Source of the DNA: Antennarius striatus
Taxonomy: Eukaryota > Chordata > Actinopteri > Lophiiformes > Antennariidae
Length of the DNA stretch: 64,000 bases
Direction of reading: 5' to 3'
NCBI RefSeq assembly: GCF_040054535.1
Contig: NC_090780.1
Coordinates: forward strand, 5,621,001 to 5,685,000
The notes beneath the pieces are model-generated. The model was not told the origin of the DNA and did not search any database. It saw only the letters and a list, made by a program, of their open reading frames with translations. Positions within the stretch are counted from its first letter, which is position 1; each line of letters opens with the position of its first letter. Below, piece after piece: positions 10,201-20,650 of this stretch. The position numbers and the translations under genes are program-made.

Positions 10201-10856
10201 ACTGACTTACGAAGAATACAAGAACAAGAACAGAGCTCCAACAGCATGTCAACATCATCAATGGCACCCACAGTGTAAACGTAAGCATGAAGCCATTGCT
10301 GCAGTTGTGTGTGAGAGGTTTTTTTTACTCTTTCAATAAAAAATATACATCCTATACAGACGATGATTGGGTGACACTAAGATGCAAAATAGTCTTTGTG
10401 ATCAACAGAAACATCTGCAACCCGCCTCACCCAGCTTGTCAATATCGAACCACTTAAAGTAAAATTATTAACAAGAAAATCAACAAACACTTAAAATAAC
10501 CCAACATGTTTAGTGGAAAGGTAACTTTCTATTTTAAGAATACATTCAGTCACTGTTTCTCTTCAATATTTTTTCTTGTTAAGTTTCCAAAAAGACGTCT
10601 CTTGCTTGTGGTCAAAAAAATACATTCTAGCTATAGGTTACTGTAGAGGCTAAGCTATGCTTGAAACCACTTGAGTGATGGATGCGTTGATACGCTTCCT
10701 TAAGTAAAAGTCCCACACGCCAACCTTTTGCTTGAATGTTCCATTTATGTATTATTTAACTCTTCCAGTAATTAACATCGAACATCACTATGTTCGGCAC
10801 GCAGTGTTCCATGATAAAAGGTCAATGACATGAAGGCATAAAAATTTAACAGTGTA
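10201..10856. other. Intronic, nothing recognised
   Basis: AT-rich sequence in the long intron of zinc-finger unit 1. I see no open frame, repeat boundary or splice-bounded exon that I can support. Confidence 0.5.
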
Positions 10857-11045
10857 ATACAGTAATGGCTTGTTACTCGCGATTAATGCATTCCTAGACC
10901 ACCTGCGAAAAATGAAATTTCGTGATATGGCGTCAAAATATTTATTTTATTATTTACGGTAATTCAAACGTTTATGAACCCTCCCCTTACTGATATTAAA
11001 CCACCTTATTGCTGTATTACCTTTGTAGTGTTTCTTTAATACATG
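10857..11045 (+). mobile_element. AGTAATCCC-type MITE, truncated
   Basis: Left half of the MITE family seen complete at 61534-61890: ACAGTAATGGCTTGTTACTC, GCGAAAAATGAAATTTCG, CTGATATTAAACCACCTTAT. It breaks off before the right terminal repeat. Confidence 0.8.
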
Positions 11046-11169
11046 GAAGGGCCCTAAGATTTGGCGCTATAGAAATAAATCTAATTTGACTATGTTTTTA
11101 GATAATTTTGTACGCCAGTATTTTGTAGTACTTTTATCAGTAAATCTCAGCAGCTAAGGAAAAAACCCA

Positions 11170-11478
11170 TAAGTGATGACTTCTTTCTAAAATGGTAAAG
11201 TGATCAAGTGATGAGGTTTTCTTGATGAGGCTCAGAATGGCCTCGTTGACATAACGATAGGGACAATTCACAGTTGATTCAAGGTACTCACAGTCATGAA
11301 TGCTCCATCAACTGGACGGATACCGCAACTACAGCCGCTAGTTTTTTTTAATCTATTTTAATTTTTTTGTTATATGCGCTTTATAATCTGGTGTGCCTTA
11401 TATATGAAATAAATTATAGAATAAACAATTCATTAAAGGTGTGCCTTATAATCCAGTGCACCTTATCGTGCAGAAAAT
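11170..11478 (+). mobile_element. TATAAGGCGC-type MITE, right half
   Basis: It matches 40030-40354 of the larger copy at 38986-40354: GACTTCTTTCTAAAATGG, GGCTCAGAATGGC, ATAATCTGGTG(T/C)GCCTTATA. The right terminal repeat is present and the left end missing. Confidence 0.75.
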
Positions 11479-11609
11479 GCTGTACTTAAAATAAAGAAAT
11501 TGATGCTACCTTTTCCCGCAATATTGGGAAAAAATGCACTTCCATTCAACAGTAATATTCACAATTCATCTATTCATTTACATTTCCAATCTGGAAATCA
11601 CCATTATGT

Positions 11610-12123
11610 TTTGATGTACTCATTCCTGATCCTATCCATCCTGGTCACTCTTAAAGACAACCTCAGCATCTTCATCTCTGCTACCTCCAGCTCTGTCTCC
11701 TGCCTTTTCCACACTGTCTCTAGACCAAACAACATCGCTGGTCTCACCACAGTTTTGTACACCTTTCCTTTCATTTAAGCTGAAACTCTTCCATCACACA
11801 TCACACCTGACACTTTCCTCCACCCGTACCATCTTGCCAGTACACGCCTCTTCACCTCTTTTCCACACTCTCCGTTGCTCTGGACTGTTGACCCTAAGTA
11901 AATAAAATCTTCCACCTTCTTGATCTCTTCTCCCTGTAACCTCACTCTTCCCACTTGGGTCCCTCTCATTCACACACATGTACTCTAGCCTACTGCGGCT
12001 AAGCTTCATTCCTCTCCTTTCCAGGACAAACCTCCACCTCTCTAGCTTTTCCTCCACCTGTTCTCTGCTCTCACTACAGATCACAATGTCATCTGCAAAC
12101 ATCATAGTCCATGGAGATTCCTG
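11610..12123 (-). pseudogene. RTE LINE fragment, inverted
   Basis: Minus-strand copy of the 25550-26060 part of the RTE element: ESPWTMMFADDIVICSESRE (active-site FADD intact), EEKLERWRFVLERRGMKLSR, then after a frameshift GEEIKKVEDFIYLGSTVQSN and KVSGVMCDGRVSA. Truncated at both ends. Confidence 0.88.
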
Positions 12124-13227
12124 ACACTGAGGAAAAGAGACATGAGAGGGTAGAAGAGCTGAGTAGAACAGCAGGCCATATTCACAAAAGCCCAAGCCCA
12201 AAGTGAGGCTGCCGTAAAGGCAAATTTTATTGTGGCAGCAGAGGTCCAAAGAGAATTTATCTCCAACTACAGTGTGTGATAAGACAAAAGTGTATGATGT
12301 GGTGTGCCTGGATAAAAGGCAAGAATTTCAAATGTGAGCCTAAGCAAACACCATTGCTGACTGTGTAAATCAGCAGTCCACGGATCTACAGTAAGAGCTG
12401 GCAGGAAGAGAAAACAGTTCATCGCATACTCCCCTAGCTGCGGATGAGTGCACTGACACTTCTGATACTCACCAGTTGTCAATTTTTATCCGTAGGATGG
12501 ACTCAAGTCTGAGCAAAACAGAAGAACTTTTGGGATTACAATCAATGCATGGCACAGCTATGTGGAAAGATACGTTTGAAGAGGTATCCAGGTGTGTCCA
12601 TGACTTAGGACTGCCTTACAATAAACATCTGACAACAGATGGAGTGTCTACGATGTGCAGTCAAAAGATTGGATTAGTGGGGAGAGTCCGGGAAAAGATG
12701 GGGGAAGAAAATTGTCCTGGTGGCGTGAGTGTATCACTGCATCACACACCAAGAATCATTGCTTTGAAAGACCTTGAGAGCGGAACACGAAATGAGCACC
12801 ACAATACGCGCAGTTCATTTCATACGAGACAAAATGTTAAATCACCAGCAGTTTGAGTCTTTTCTAGAGGGCGTGAACTCAGAACAGGACTTCCATGTCA
12901 AACAAAGGTATGGTGCCTGAGCCAAGGAAATGTATTGAACAGATGCTTTGAGTTGAGGACATCAGCTGGTTCAAAGACAGCAAACGGAAAGACCCAACAG
13001 ACCTCCGAGATGAAATGTTGCTGTGCGGAGTGGCTTTTCTGTGTGACAAGAGACACCTGCAAGGGCGTCATCACAGACATGGATGCTGCAGTGGAGGCTT
13101 TGAAAACCACTCTATGACTGTGGGAATCAAAGGTTGCGCAAAAAAACTTTTTTGTGCTGCCAAACGATGAAAGAGCAGGTCTTGATCTCTGCATTCCCAA
13201 AAACAAACTTTGGGAAAAAACTCAGTA
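12124..13227 (+). pseudogene. hAT transposase relic (GTF2IRD2/ZBED-like)
   Basis: The frame reads AADECTDTSDTHQLSIFIR, then (12476-12856) MDSSLSKTEELLGLQSMHGT, TTDGVSTMCSQKIGLVGRVR and EKMGEENCPG. These are the catalytic-core blocks of hAT transposases of the kind domesticated in GTF2IRD2 and ZBED5-like genes. Beyond 12720 frameshifts accumulate, but NHQQFESFLEGVNSEQD and later pieces continue the family to about 13200. There is no BED finger and no terminal repeat here. The number of stops argues against a host gene. Confidence 0.7.
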
Positions 13228-13726
13228 CACAGTAATCCCACACTTGTTCACGCTTCAAGATGCACGTTATCACTACATCACGGATTTTTAGTAGGTAGTC
13301 ATGTGATACCATGTGCGCATGCTATTGGCTGATAGCATCCGGAAGTGCGATGCGTTCCGAGACTCACGGAAAGTTCTTTAAACAGTCTACAGTATAAGTC
13401 TGGGAAAAGGCAGTACAGATATAAGGTGGTTTAACCCTCATAGCCCTATTATCACACCCCATGATCAGATCACATGGCGTTTTTAAACCATGCTTAACAA
13501 ATAAAGTCTGTCACGTGGATTGCTGTGCACATGTTTACGCAACAGTATAGATGTGAAACTGCCTCCGGTTTTTATTTGGAGCCAATTAACCCCAGAAAAC
13601 CGGAGATATGATTGTTTACATTTGATCTAAGACAAGTGGTTCAAATGGCTTCTTTTATTGGTATAACCAGATGAAAGGCGCCGCATTTCTGTCCATGCAG
13701 TCGCCATAGTACAAGCAGTGATGCAT

Positions 13727-13858
13727 GTATTCACGTGATTTGAACATGTCTCGCGATTCATGCATTTTGTCACGTGATACAAACATGTACCATGATTCGT
13801 GCATTTTGTCACGTGATGCACACATGTCTCGTGCGATTCGTGCATTTTACGTGGCACT
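13727..13858. repeat. 39-bp tandem repeat with TCACGTGA boxes
   Basis: Three full units and a degenerate fourth. The palindrome TCACGTGA occurs at 13731, 13770 and 13809, exactly 39 bases apart, and a decayed version (TACGTGGC) at 13848. Each unit also has an ACATGT and a TTCRTGCATTTT segment. Confidence 0.9.
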
Positions 13859-13865
13859 GTGTCTT

Positions 13866-14074
13866 ATTTTGAAAAACTCCTCTGAAGAGTGGCACAAGTG
13901 ACACAAACTGTATAGTTATGTTAGAAGCCTATGGCAAACTTTGAGTTTACAATCAAATTGATGAGCATGTTTTTGGTTTTTATGTGCAATAAAATACAAT
14001 TTGTTCCATTTTTGAACTTGTCTGTCAATTTTGGCCCAAAAAACTCCTTTGAAGAGTGACAAATATACTGTACA

Positions 14075-14155
<81 letters not shown>

Positions 14156-14250
14156 CGTGTGTGTTATAAGCCTATGGCAACCTTTTTGGAGTTCGAAATC
14201 AATTCGATGAGCATGTCTTTGGTTTTTATGTGCAATAAAATACAATTTTT
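13866..14250. repeat. Direct repeat pair flanking a GT microsatellite
   Basis: AAAACTCC(T/C)(C/T)TGAAGAGTG occurs at 13873 and 14039; AAGCCTATGGCAA, GATGAGCATGT and TTTTTATGTGCAATAAAATA occur at 13925-14000 and again at 14168-14245. A TA/GT run (about 14075-14164) lies between. All are internal to the piggyBac-type element. Confidence 0.85.
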
Positions 14251-14689
14251 CCATTTTCCTATTTGACTGTGTGTATTTTGCCCCAATATGTCAATATCAT
14301 AAGTTATAGCAAAATAATAACTATCTCTTCATATAGCTGTAGTTGTGCTGAAGATAAACATACAAAGCATGGGTATGTTAAATCATTTTTAATGTGGTAT
14401 ACAGAGACAAATAACAGATGTACCAAAAAACAGCCAAAATACGTCTGGGTTTAAGGGTTAATATTAGTATGGGGAGGCTTCATAAATGTTCACATTACCG
14501 TAAATAATAAAATAGTTTGTCGTTATATCGCGGAAATTTGTTTTTGCGGGTGGTCCTGGAACGCATTAAGCACGAGCAACGAGGGATTACTGTATTTGGT
14601 GACAACTTCACACGACGATTTTCCCACTTTAAAGACCAAAAAAAAAAAACAACAGGGGTGAACTGCTTGTGAATCCATTTGCAGCTGAG

Positions 14690-14880
14690 GTGGAAACCTC
14701 CACCAAACCTCCGCATGGAGGATCACATTCACCCCGAGTACCTCAAGTCTCTGGATGTGCAGGAACTGTCATGGCTGACATGCCTCTGTAACTTCGCATG
14801 GCAGTCGGGATTGGATTGCAGTTGGATTGCAGACCAGGGCGGTGGTCCCTCTTTTCAAAAAGAGGGACCACTTATGTTGG
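14690..14880 (+). pseudogene. RTE-type LINE reverse transcriptase fragment
   Basis: Encodes HPEYLKSLDVQELSWLTCLC and a degenerate continuation matching the RT N-terminal region of fish RTE elements, ending at a perfect 14-bp hairpin (GTGGTCCCTCTTTT, 2-base loop, complement; 14842-14871). Short and broken. Confidence 0.7.
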
Positions 14881-15356
14881 CCTGCAAATGTTCTTATCAA
14901 AAATGACTATTGAAAGCTCCAGATAAGAAGTGGATACACCTGATTTTAAATTTAGTTGATTGTAAATGTTGTGATGTGGCAGGCTTTGCTCAGCTTCAGT
15001 TCTTGCAAAAAGGTCATTTGCAAGGTCTCACTAAACACTGGAACAGTCCGTCCCTCCACTTTTACCAATGTTTTAAATTTTGTCTCACCGTGTATTTGGG
15101 TTTGACACCCCTTAAGGAAGACCTTGACCATTTCCCACAGACAAACTATCACACAGAAAGCTTTTGCTTCAAGGTCAGAGGACGAGCGGGAGAGTGGACG
15201 TTCCAAATATCCTGATGCCTGTTCAGCGTTTGAGATGACAGTGAAAATTTTAGTCACTATTATTCCTGGTCAGTATAAAAGACACCCGCATTTCATTCCT
15301 CTCTTAACTTCACCTTGTTTCTCTCAGTCAACAATTTTTTTCTTCTCCAATCACAT

Positions 15357-15553
15357 TTAATTCACTTTCATTTCACCTTGTGGTAACGGTTGATCCTTGA
15401 CCTTCAGGAGCTCTCCTTGCTGATTGGTCTGGACTTCCTCATGTTCTTCTTTGATGTGTGGAGGTTCTGGGGAGTCTTCCTGGTCCAGATGGGACCCTAA
15501 ACCCTGCTGCTCAGGGTCAACCTCTTCTTCAGTCACCATCAGCAGCTGGACAT
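15357..15553 (-). CDS. Zinc-finger unit 1, short acidic exon
   Basis: The exon follows a TTTATTTCATGATTCACAG acceptor (first base 15553, phase 1) and reads (D)VQLLMVTEEEVDPEQQGLG, then PEPPHIKEEHEEVQTNQQGE and ends PQGEMKVN, stop. It repeats the acidic opening of the zinc-finger exon at 9966 but ends without fingers. Spliced to exon 1 at 20161-20329 it would give a finger-less protein of about 120 residues. The counterpart at 50716-51005 runs 31 residues further before its stop. It may be an alternative last exon or a relic of a third zinc-finger exon. Confidence 0.7.
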
Positions 15554-15803
15554 CTGTGAATCATGAAATAAACATACTCATTGAGTGCCAAGGACGAAAT
15601 ATCTCTTCTTATAGAATACACACATTGAGTGCCAAAGACGATATCTCGTCTTAGGCTTTTTTTATAGGGAACATTAGATCACATTCTGTGTGATTTTCAG
15701 CCTTGTATTCTATTTGTTTCGGTCGGGGGCAGTGTTTCACACCTTAGATCACCAGATCACGCGAAGAAGAAGCGTAGGTGTTGGGGCAGTAGTGGAGAGC
15801 AAA

Positions 15804-16182
15804 ATGGCGAAGCGCAAGGCGAAAGCATGTGGAGGAGGTAAATTCAAGCAGCTAACACTGGCACAGAGCTTGTCTGGCAGTGTAGCTGCTATGAAAACGA
15901 GAGTGAGCAGTAAGGAGCGGGTGGGTGCAGGAGGTGAATCCAAAGAGGTTAAAAACCGGAACGAAGGCGAGGAAAACGTCCCGGGTTGTAGCGGGGGCCC
16001 CCTGCACTTCGGCGGCTTCCCGTGTGAGAGCGCCGGTGCGGAAACTTCTCTGCCGCGTCTTTCCGGCGTCAGTTCTGACTCAGACACGGACCCGGATTTT
16101 TCACCTGTCTGGCTACCATCAGAAAGCAGCAGGGAGTCCTCCCCAGATCCGCGGGAGCCCACGGAGGATCTGAGGAGCAAAG
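15804..16182 (+). pseudogene. piggyBac transposase exon 1
   Basis: Chosen start ATG 15804 (MAKRKAKACGGGKFKQLTL). The N-terminal region is Ser- and acid-rich (SGVSSDSDTDPDFSP, SSRESSPDPREPTEDL), as in piggyBac-derived proteins. The exon ends AGCAAAG with a GTAACT donor at 16183; the acceptor is TTTTACAG at 17250, and the joined codon (G+TC, Val) keeps the frame into exon 2. Beyond the donor the open frame only runs into AT repeats. This exon itself is uninterrupted. Confidence 0.7.
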
Positions 16183-16304
16183 GTAACTATTTTGCTACAT
16201 TGTTGCATGATGTAAAAAAAAAGTGTCGGCCCTCTATCTCGCATAAGTTGTTCCCCATCTATGAATGTATTACTCTTTTGTGTAAAATGGTACATATTTC
16301 AGGC

Positions 16305-16305
16305 A

Positions 16306-16359
<54 letters not shown>
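16305..16359. repeat. TG/TA microsatellite
   Basis: A (TG)n then (TA)n run directly next to the Tigger insertion at 16360; TA is also the Tigger target. Confidence 0.95.
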
Positions 16360-16362
<3 letters not shown>

Positions 16363-17198
16363 GTAGTCGCCGACTTACGACCGCGATTGGGACCGACAGA
16401 TCGGTCGTAACTCGACTTGGTCGTAAATCGACTCTTAAGTAAAAATTAAATACAGCAGCGCTGGTTCTTGGCTGGGGGTCGTCCGGATCGTCAGCTGGGG
16501 CAGCGTGTGGGTTGGTGGGAGCGGGAGACGATCTTTTCATAATCATTGTGAGCTTTGTCTGATTTGTTTGTTTCTTTTTCTCCTCATAAATTTCACGATA
16601 TGGACGGAAAGCGTCGTTTGCCATCCGTTCAATCCTCGCAAATGTTTCTATGTTCTATGTCCATTTCTTCAAAGTGTGCACGGAGTTTATTTAACAGGGA
16701 AAAGCCTTCTGACAAGCCTTTGGTGGTGAACACTTTTTCTGTTTCCTCCTCTTCTTTCTCTGCTTCTCTTCTCTCTTCTTCTTCTTCCACTCTTTCTTCT
16801 TCCAGCGCGATCAGTTCTTCTTACAGCGCGATCATTTGTGAGTTCTCCAAGGAGAGGTTTTTTGCCAGTTTCACTATTTTCTCCCGAATCTGATCAAGTT
16901 CTTCGTCACTTTCAAATCCAGCAGAAGAGTTCACGTAACGCTTGACAGTTTTTCCATACGCCATTCATACATTTCTCCGTCACAGCCTCCTAAGCAGCCC
17001 AGCCCATCAGTAGTGGGCTGGGCTATTGATCTCACAGTGTGACTGAACAGCGTGTGTGCGCTGTGGGGACTGAAGAGAGCGCGGGAGCCTCAGAGTGTGA
17101 GTACTGTGGCTGGAGGGAATGCCCCGCCCTACCCGGACATTGTGGTCGTAAAGTCGGTCGGTCGTAAGTTGCATAGGTCGTAAGTCGGCGACTACCTG
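16360..17198 (-). mobile_element. Tigger-like element, internally deleted
   Basis: Bounded by perfect inverted ends CAGGTAGTCGCCGACTTACG (16360; reverse at 17179-17198) and TA on both sides. On the minus strand it retains the C-terminal part of a Tigger transposase: a coiled stretch (REKIVKLAKNLSLENSQ, then Glu-rich), LNKLRAHFEEMDIEH, and MANDAFRPYREIYEEKKKQT. The DNA-binding and catalytic parts are gone. It sits wholly in the piggyBac intron. A relative is at 45153-45447. Confidence 0.88.
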
Positions 17199-17250
17199 TA
17201 TATATATATAATGTTGTGTAAAATTGTATATTTATTTCTATATTTTACAG

Positions 17251-18862
17251 TCCCTGAAACGAGTAGAGGACGTGCATCTGCAAGAGGGAGAGGTGCAAGG
17301 AGACGTCCATCACTGGAGGTGGATGCTGGTGTTTGGGGTCATGGTGGCTGGGAACCCACTAAGTTCCCATTCGTGGCAACCCCTGGTCCCCAGAATGCAG
17401 CTGCAGACCTGGATTCGGACCAACTAGTTGATTTCCTGGAGCTGTTTCTGACTGACGAGCTGCTGGGTCACATTGCCTCTCAGACCAAACCGTATGCACG
17501 GCAGTTTATACAGGCACATCCAGAAGCTCTGCCACACTCCAGAGAGAGGGTATGGAAACCGGTGACAATTCCAGAGCTCAAAAAAATACTTTGGGATTAC
17601 GTTCCTCACCGGCTACATAAAGAAGCCCAGCCTCAGCATGTACTGGAGTGAGGATCCACTGGAAGCCAATCCATACTTCAACAGCACCATGCCACGCAAC
17701 AGGTTCCAACTGATTAGGAAGTTTCTCCACTTCAATGACAATGCCTCACAGGATGCTGGAGATAAACCAAACTTTATAAAGTGCGTCCTGTTCTTGATTC
17801 TATTATTTGTAAATTCAAAGAGCTGTATCAGCTCCATGAAAACATTTGTATAGATGAGGGGATGTTGCAGTGGCGTGGCCGCCTGAACTTCAGGGTTTAC
17901 AACCCTCAAAAGCCAGTCAAATATGGCATAAAATCTTATATTTTGTGTGACTCGTGGACTGGCTATTGTTATATGTTGCCTTATGTTGGCCAGTCAAGCA
18001 CACTCCCGGACATTGGGTTTTCCCTCCTTGACCGCCTGACCGAGCAGGGGTACACAATATTCATGGACAATTTTTAAAACTCCGTCAAACTGTGTGAGCA
18101 GTTATGTAAAAAAAAACCCTAATGTCTCTGGAACTCTGAGGAAAACCGTGGGGAACCACAGATTATCAGAGAGCCGTCAAAGACAGACTTGGGTGAGGAG
18201 GGGAAGGTAGTGCGGCACAACGGCTGGGTACTGGTCTTGGCCTGGCAAGACAAGCGCTTGGTGAGGATGATTACAACCTGCCACAACAACAGGATGCAGA
18301 GGGTGGAGGTGTGGCAGAAGGGTCAATGGGACAAAGTGGCACAGCTCAAACCGGAGTGTGTGGTGGAGTACAATTCCTGCATGAATGGGGTGGACAAACT
18401 TGACCAGAACATTGCGTTCTACCCCTTCATCAGGAAAACTCAAAACTGGACAAAAAAGTTTGTCACCTAATTGTTCCAGATTTGTGTGTACAATTCCTAT
18501 GTGTTGTTCAGGTCCAGGAACCCAGGGATCAACAAAACGCACCTGGAGTTCATGAAATGTGTTGTAAGGTCCTGGACTGCAAAGGGGCATGTGTCACATG
18601 AGGAGGGCGAGGAGGCTGAGGAGATGGAGGTCGAGGACGTGCTGCAAGGACGATCATGCAGAAACTGAGACCCAGATGACAGACTCGATGGCCTGATGTC
18701 CAGGCACAAACTGGAACATTTGAGGGCCACCACAAAGAAAGCACATCCCTCAAAGAAAATGTCGGGTGTGTGTTAGAAGGGGTGGAAGGAGTGAGACCAG
18801 GATGTGGTGCAAGGCATGTCGTATTCCCCTGCATGCAGGAGAATGCTTCAATGCGTATCACA
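17251..18862 (+). pseudogene. piggyBac transposase exon 2 (catalytic domain, broken)
   Basis: PETSRGRASARGRGARRRPS leads into a PGBD4-like DDE domain: LELFLTDELLGHIASQT, YFNSTMPRNRFQLIRKFLHF, ICIDEGMLQWRGRLNFRVYN, FMDNF, MNGVDKLDQNIAFYPF. The three catalytic aspartates of piggyBac are present (codons at 17853, 18066, 18393). A Cys/His-rich tail is readable at about 18765-18862. It is broken by a 1-base shift in an A-run at about 17583, a shift at about 17780, a TAA at 18075 replacing Tyr right after MDNF, a TAA at 18468 and later shifts. Enzyme dead, but recognisable over its full length. Confidence 0.85.
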
Positions 18863-18905
18863 CTAAAAAAAATTTATTGAGTACACTCACACCCACACAC
18901 TCACC

Positions 18906-19274
18906 CATACATACATTCATTTTCCAAATCCGCTTAATCCGCTAACGCAGGTCGCGGGGTAGCCAGTGCCTATCCTGGCAGTCTCAGGGTGTGAGGCGGG
19001 GGACACTCCGGGCACGACGCCAGTGCACCGCGGAGCCACATAGAAACAAACAAATCATTCACACACACACTCACTCCTACGGTCAATTTGGGACCGGCCA
19101 ATCAACCTGAAGCGCATGCTTTTGGAGGTGGGAGGAAGCCGGAGAACCCGGAGAGAGCCCACGCAGACACGGGCAGAGCATGCGAACTCCGCACAGAGCG
19201 GGACTCGAACCCGGGTCCGCCGTGTTGTGAGGCAGCAGCGCTAACCACTGCGCCACCGTGCCGCCCTTAAACAT
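18906..19274 (-). repeat. V-SINE (Mermaid/DANA-like)
   Basis: On the minus strand it starts with a tRNA-like head: A box TGGCGCAGTGG and B box GGTTCGAGTCC, followed by CATGCTCTGCCCGTGTCTGC, and ends in a 3' tail containing GCGGATTAAGCGGATTT. ACACTCACC occurs on both sides (18897-18905, 19275-19283) as a likely target duplication. It lies in the 3' part of the piggyBac block. Confidence 0.9.
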
Positions 19275-19283
19275 ACACTCACC

Positions 19284-19752
19284 TGTAAATAGTTCTGACA
19301 CTTGAGAGTGAAATGTGAATGTACTCTTTGTTATGTTTTGTCTAATTTTCAAAATTGTTATGAAATCATTTGTTCATCAAAAAATATTTTTCTAATGTTG
19401 TTTTCATTGTTTCAATAAGTAAAAGTATTTTCAGAAGTTTGATGGAGTTTTGCTTGAATTTGCTTCTCTGCAGTAAAAAGTCATTATCTCCGTTTTCTGG
19501 TCAAAATCAGCCGTTTTTGCTGAAACCACCCTGTGTTCTACGGGCAATAAGTAGACACACAAAGATGCTAGAAACAAACTTTTTTTTCTTATGAAAGAAG
19601 ACAGTCTAAAGTTTCAGTTGAAATGTGGAATGTTTATGTAGCCTAAAAAATTAATATTTGGTGGGCCTTCAAAATTCAGTGACAATGCTCAAAATCTCTG
19701 GCACTGGGGAGCTGTCCGCTCTGAAAGTGTCTGGCAGTCATGCCTTGCACCA
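19284..19752. other. piggyBac block 3' part, non-coding
   Basis: AT-rich, with no protein seen. It ends at the point where sequence shared with zinc-finger unit 2 resumes (GCTGCTGACATTTAAACC). Confidence 0.55.
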
Positions 19753-20160
19753 CACGCTGCTGACATTTAAACCACTAACATGACAACTTTCTAACAGTCA
19801 GTCAAAGTGTTGGAACACTTTAAAGAACTCAGAAAAAAATAATTAACAAACCTGAAATTCAGCTAAACACTAAGCACGGGTGAATCAAGTAAAATGAGTC
19901 ATGAACAGTTACACAACTGTTTTGTTACCACGACTGTGTGATGTCTGCTTAAAACACACAAGGCAGACAAATATGCCGATAACATTCTGGCACATCTAAT
20001 GTCCCTGAATGATCTCCGTAGTGTCTCGGAGGACACTAACAGGTCCTGTGGACAAGGTCTGGACAGACCAGACGAAGCCCGCCACACATGACTGACAATG
20101 AAACAACACATGGGTGAAATTTCTAAAGCTGAACCAAGGACAGAACCGACAGGAACCGAC

Positions 20161-20329
20161 CTGCTGTCTTTCGGTGGACATGAGGACTGAAAACAGCCTC
20201 CAGGAGCTTCTGTGGCCCACGAAGCTGCTCGTTTATTGCTAATGTTCTCACAAACTGCTCCATGATGTCTTCAGCAGCAGCAATGAGTCGCTGGTGGACA
20301 AAAGCTCTCAGCGTTTGGACGTCACACAT
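20161..20329 (-). CDS. Zinc-finger unit 1, exon 1
   Basis: Start ATG 20329. It encodes MCDVQTLRAFVHQRLIAAAE, DIMEQFVRTLAINEQLRGPQ and KLLEAVFSPHVHRKTAG, the short helical leader typical of a large fish C2H2 gene family. Exon 1 ends ...GACAGCAG with donor GTCGGT (unusual but conserved in unit 2), leaving one G; the next exons start AT, giving Asp. Downstream partners are the acidic exon at 15553 and the zinc-finger exon at 9966. The frame is intact, unlike that of the unit 2 copy. Confidence 0.82.
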
Positions 20330-20650
20330 TTTGACTCCTTCCTCCAGACTCGATCCGTGCCGATGTGTTCGCTGATGTGCTCCGGGTGGAGTTGGTTTCC
20401 GATTGGCAGGCTAAGCTAGCTTCGTTAGCTTCACGGGACGAGTTGATCCACGCGTGAACGCTTTAGGGACAAAGGCATACAGCAGAGAATCTACTCAGAC
20501 GCTCCAACTCCACAGTTAGACCATTTTGCTCCATTAAAGTTCAACTCGCTCATTGTCAAAGCTACAACCATTAGCACAGTGTGCCCGTCTGCCGCGAGGC
20601 TTCCGGGCGCTGTCGAGGCGCGTGTCGATGACGTAGGAGGTGACGTTCGG
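20330..20650 (-). promoter_or_regulatory. Zinc-finger unit 1 promoter and 5' UTR
   Basis: GC-richer than its surroundings and conserved in unit 2 (51626-51946). Two TGACGT (CRE half-site) motifs at 20629 and 20641 are 12 bases apart, and the first is exactly 300 bases from the ATG, with the same numbers in unit 2. CTTCCGGGCGCTGTCG at 20600 resembles an ETS site next to them. TATA is absent. Activity is inferred only from conservation and position. Confidence 0.6.

Larger units (their letters stand above)
13432..14460. mobile_element. piggyBac-type non-autonomous element (TTAA insertion)
   Basis: The segment is bounded by TTAA at 13432-13435 and TTAA at 14457-14460 and has short inverted ends (CCCTCATAGCC left; CCCTTAAACCC right in reverse). 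The host MITE is interrupted exactly at the TTAA of its CTGATATTAAACCACC sequence, which other copies in the window carry uninterrupted. TTAA target duplication is the hallmark of piggyBac transposases. It encodes no transposase. Confidence 0.85.
13228..14592 (-). mobile_element. AGTAATCCC MITE, split by a piggyBac-type MITE
   Basis: On the minus strand the MITE begins at 14592 with CAGTAATCCCTCGTTGCTCG and ends at 13228 with a matching inverted end (CACAGTAATCCCACAC on the plus strand), flanked by TA on each side. Family consensus pieces (AATGCGTTCCAGGACCACCC, AAAAATCCGTGATG) lie at both ends. Its middle is displaced by an insertion at 13436-14460. Confidence 0.85.
15575..19752 (+). mobile_element. 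piggyBac-family insertion in zinc-finger intron
   Basis: Zinc-finger unit 2 has only about 40 bases between matching flanks (51006-51045) where unit 1 has about 4.2 kb, so this whole block is an insertion in unit 1 or a loss from unit 2. It contains a piggyBac transposase, a Tigger, an AT microsatellite and a V-SINE. Near the left end GAGTGCCAA(A/G)GACGA occurs twice (15586, 15636), and a related inverted form (AGTGCCAGAGAT) is near the right end at about 19700. Exact termini and TTAA duplication are not clear. Confidence 0.7.

Noticed and set aside
12476..12856. Host GTF2IRD2-like gene
   Set aside because: Frames are broken on both sides, no exon structure, surrounded by transposon fragments; a hAT relic explains it.
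13727..13858. CRISPR-like array
   Set aside because: Units are directly adjacent with no unique spacers, inside a eukaryotic MITE.
16183..16442. Extension of the piggyBac first frame into YIYIYI repeats
   Set aside because: It passes a good GTAACT donor and enters an AT microsatellite and a Tigger end, so it is intron.
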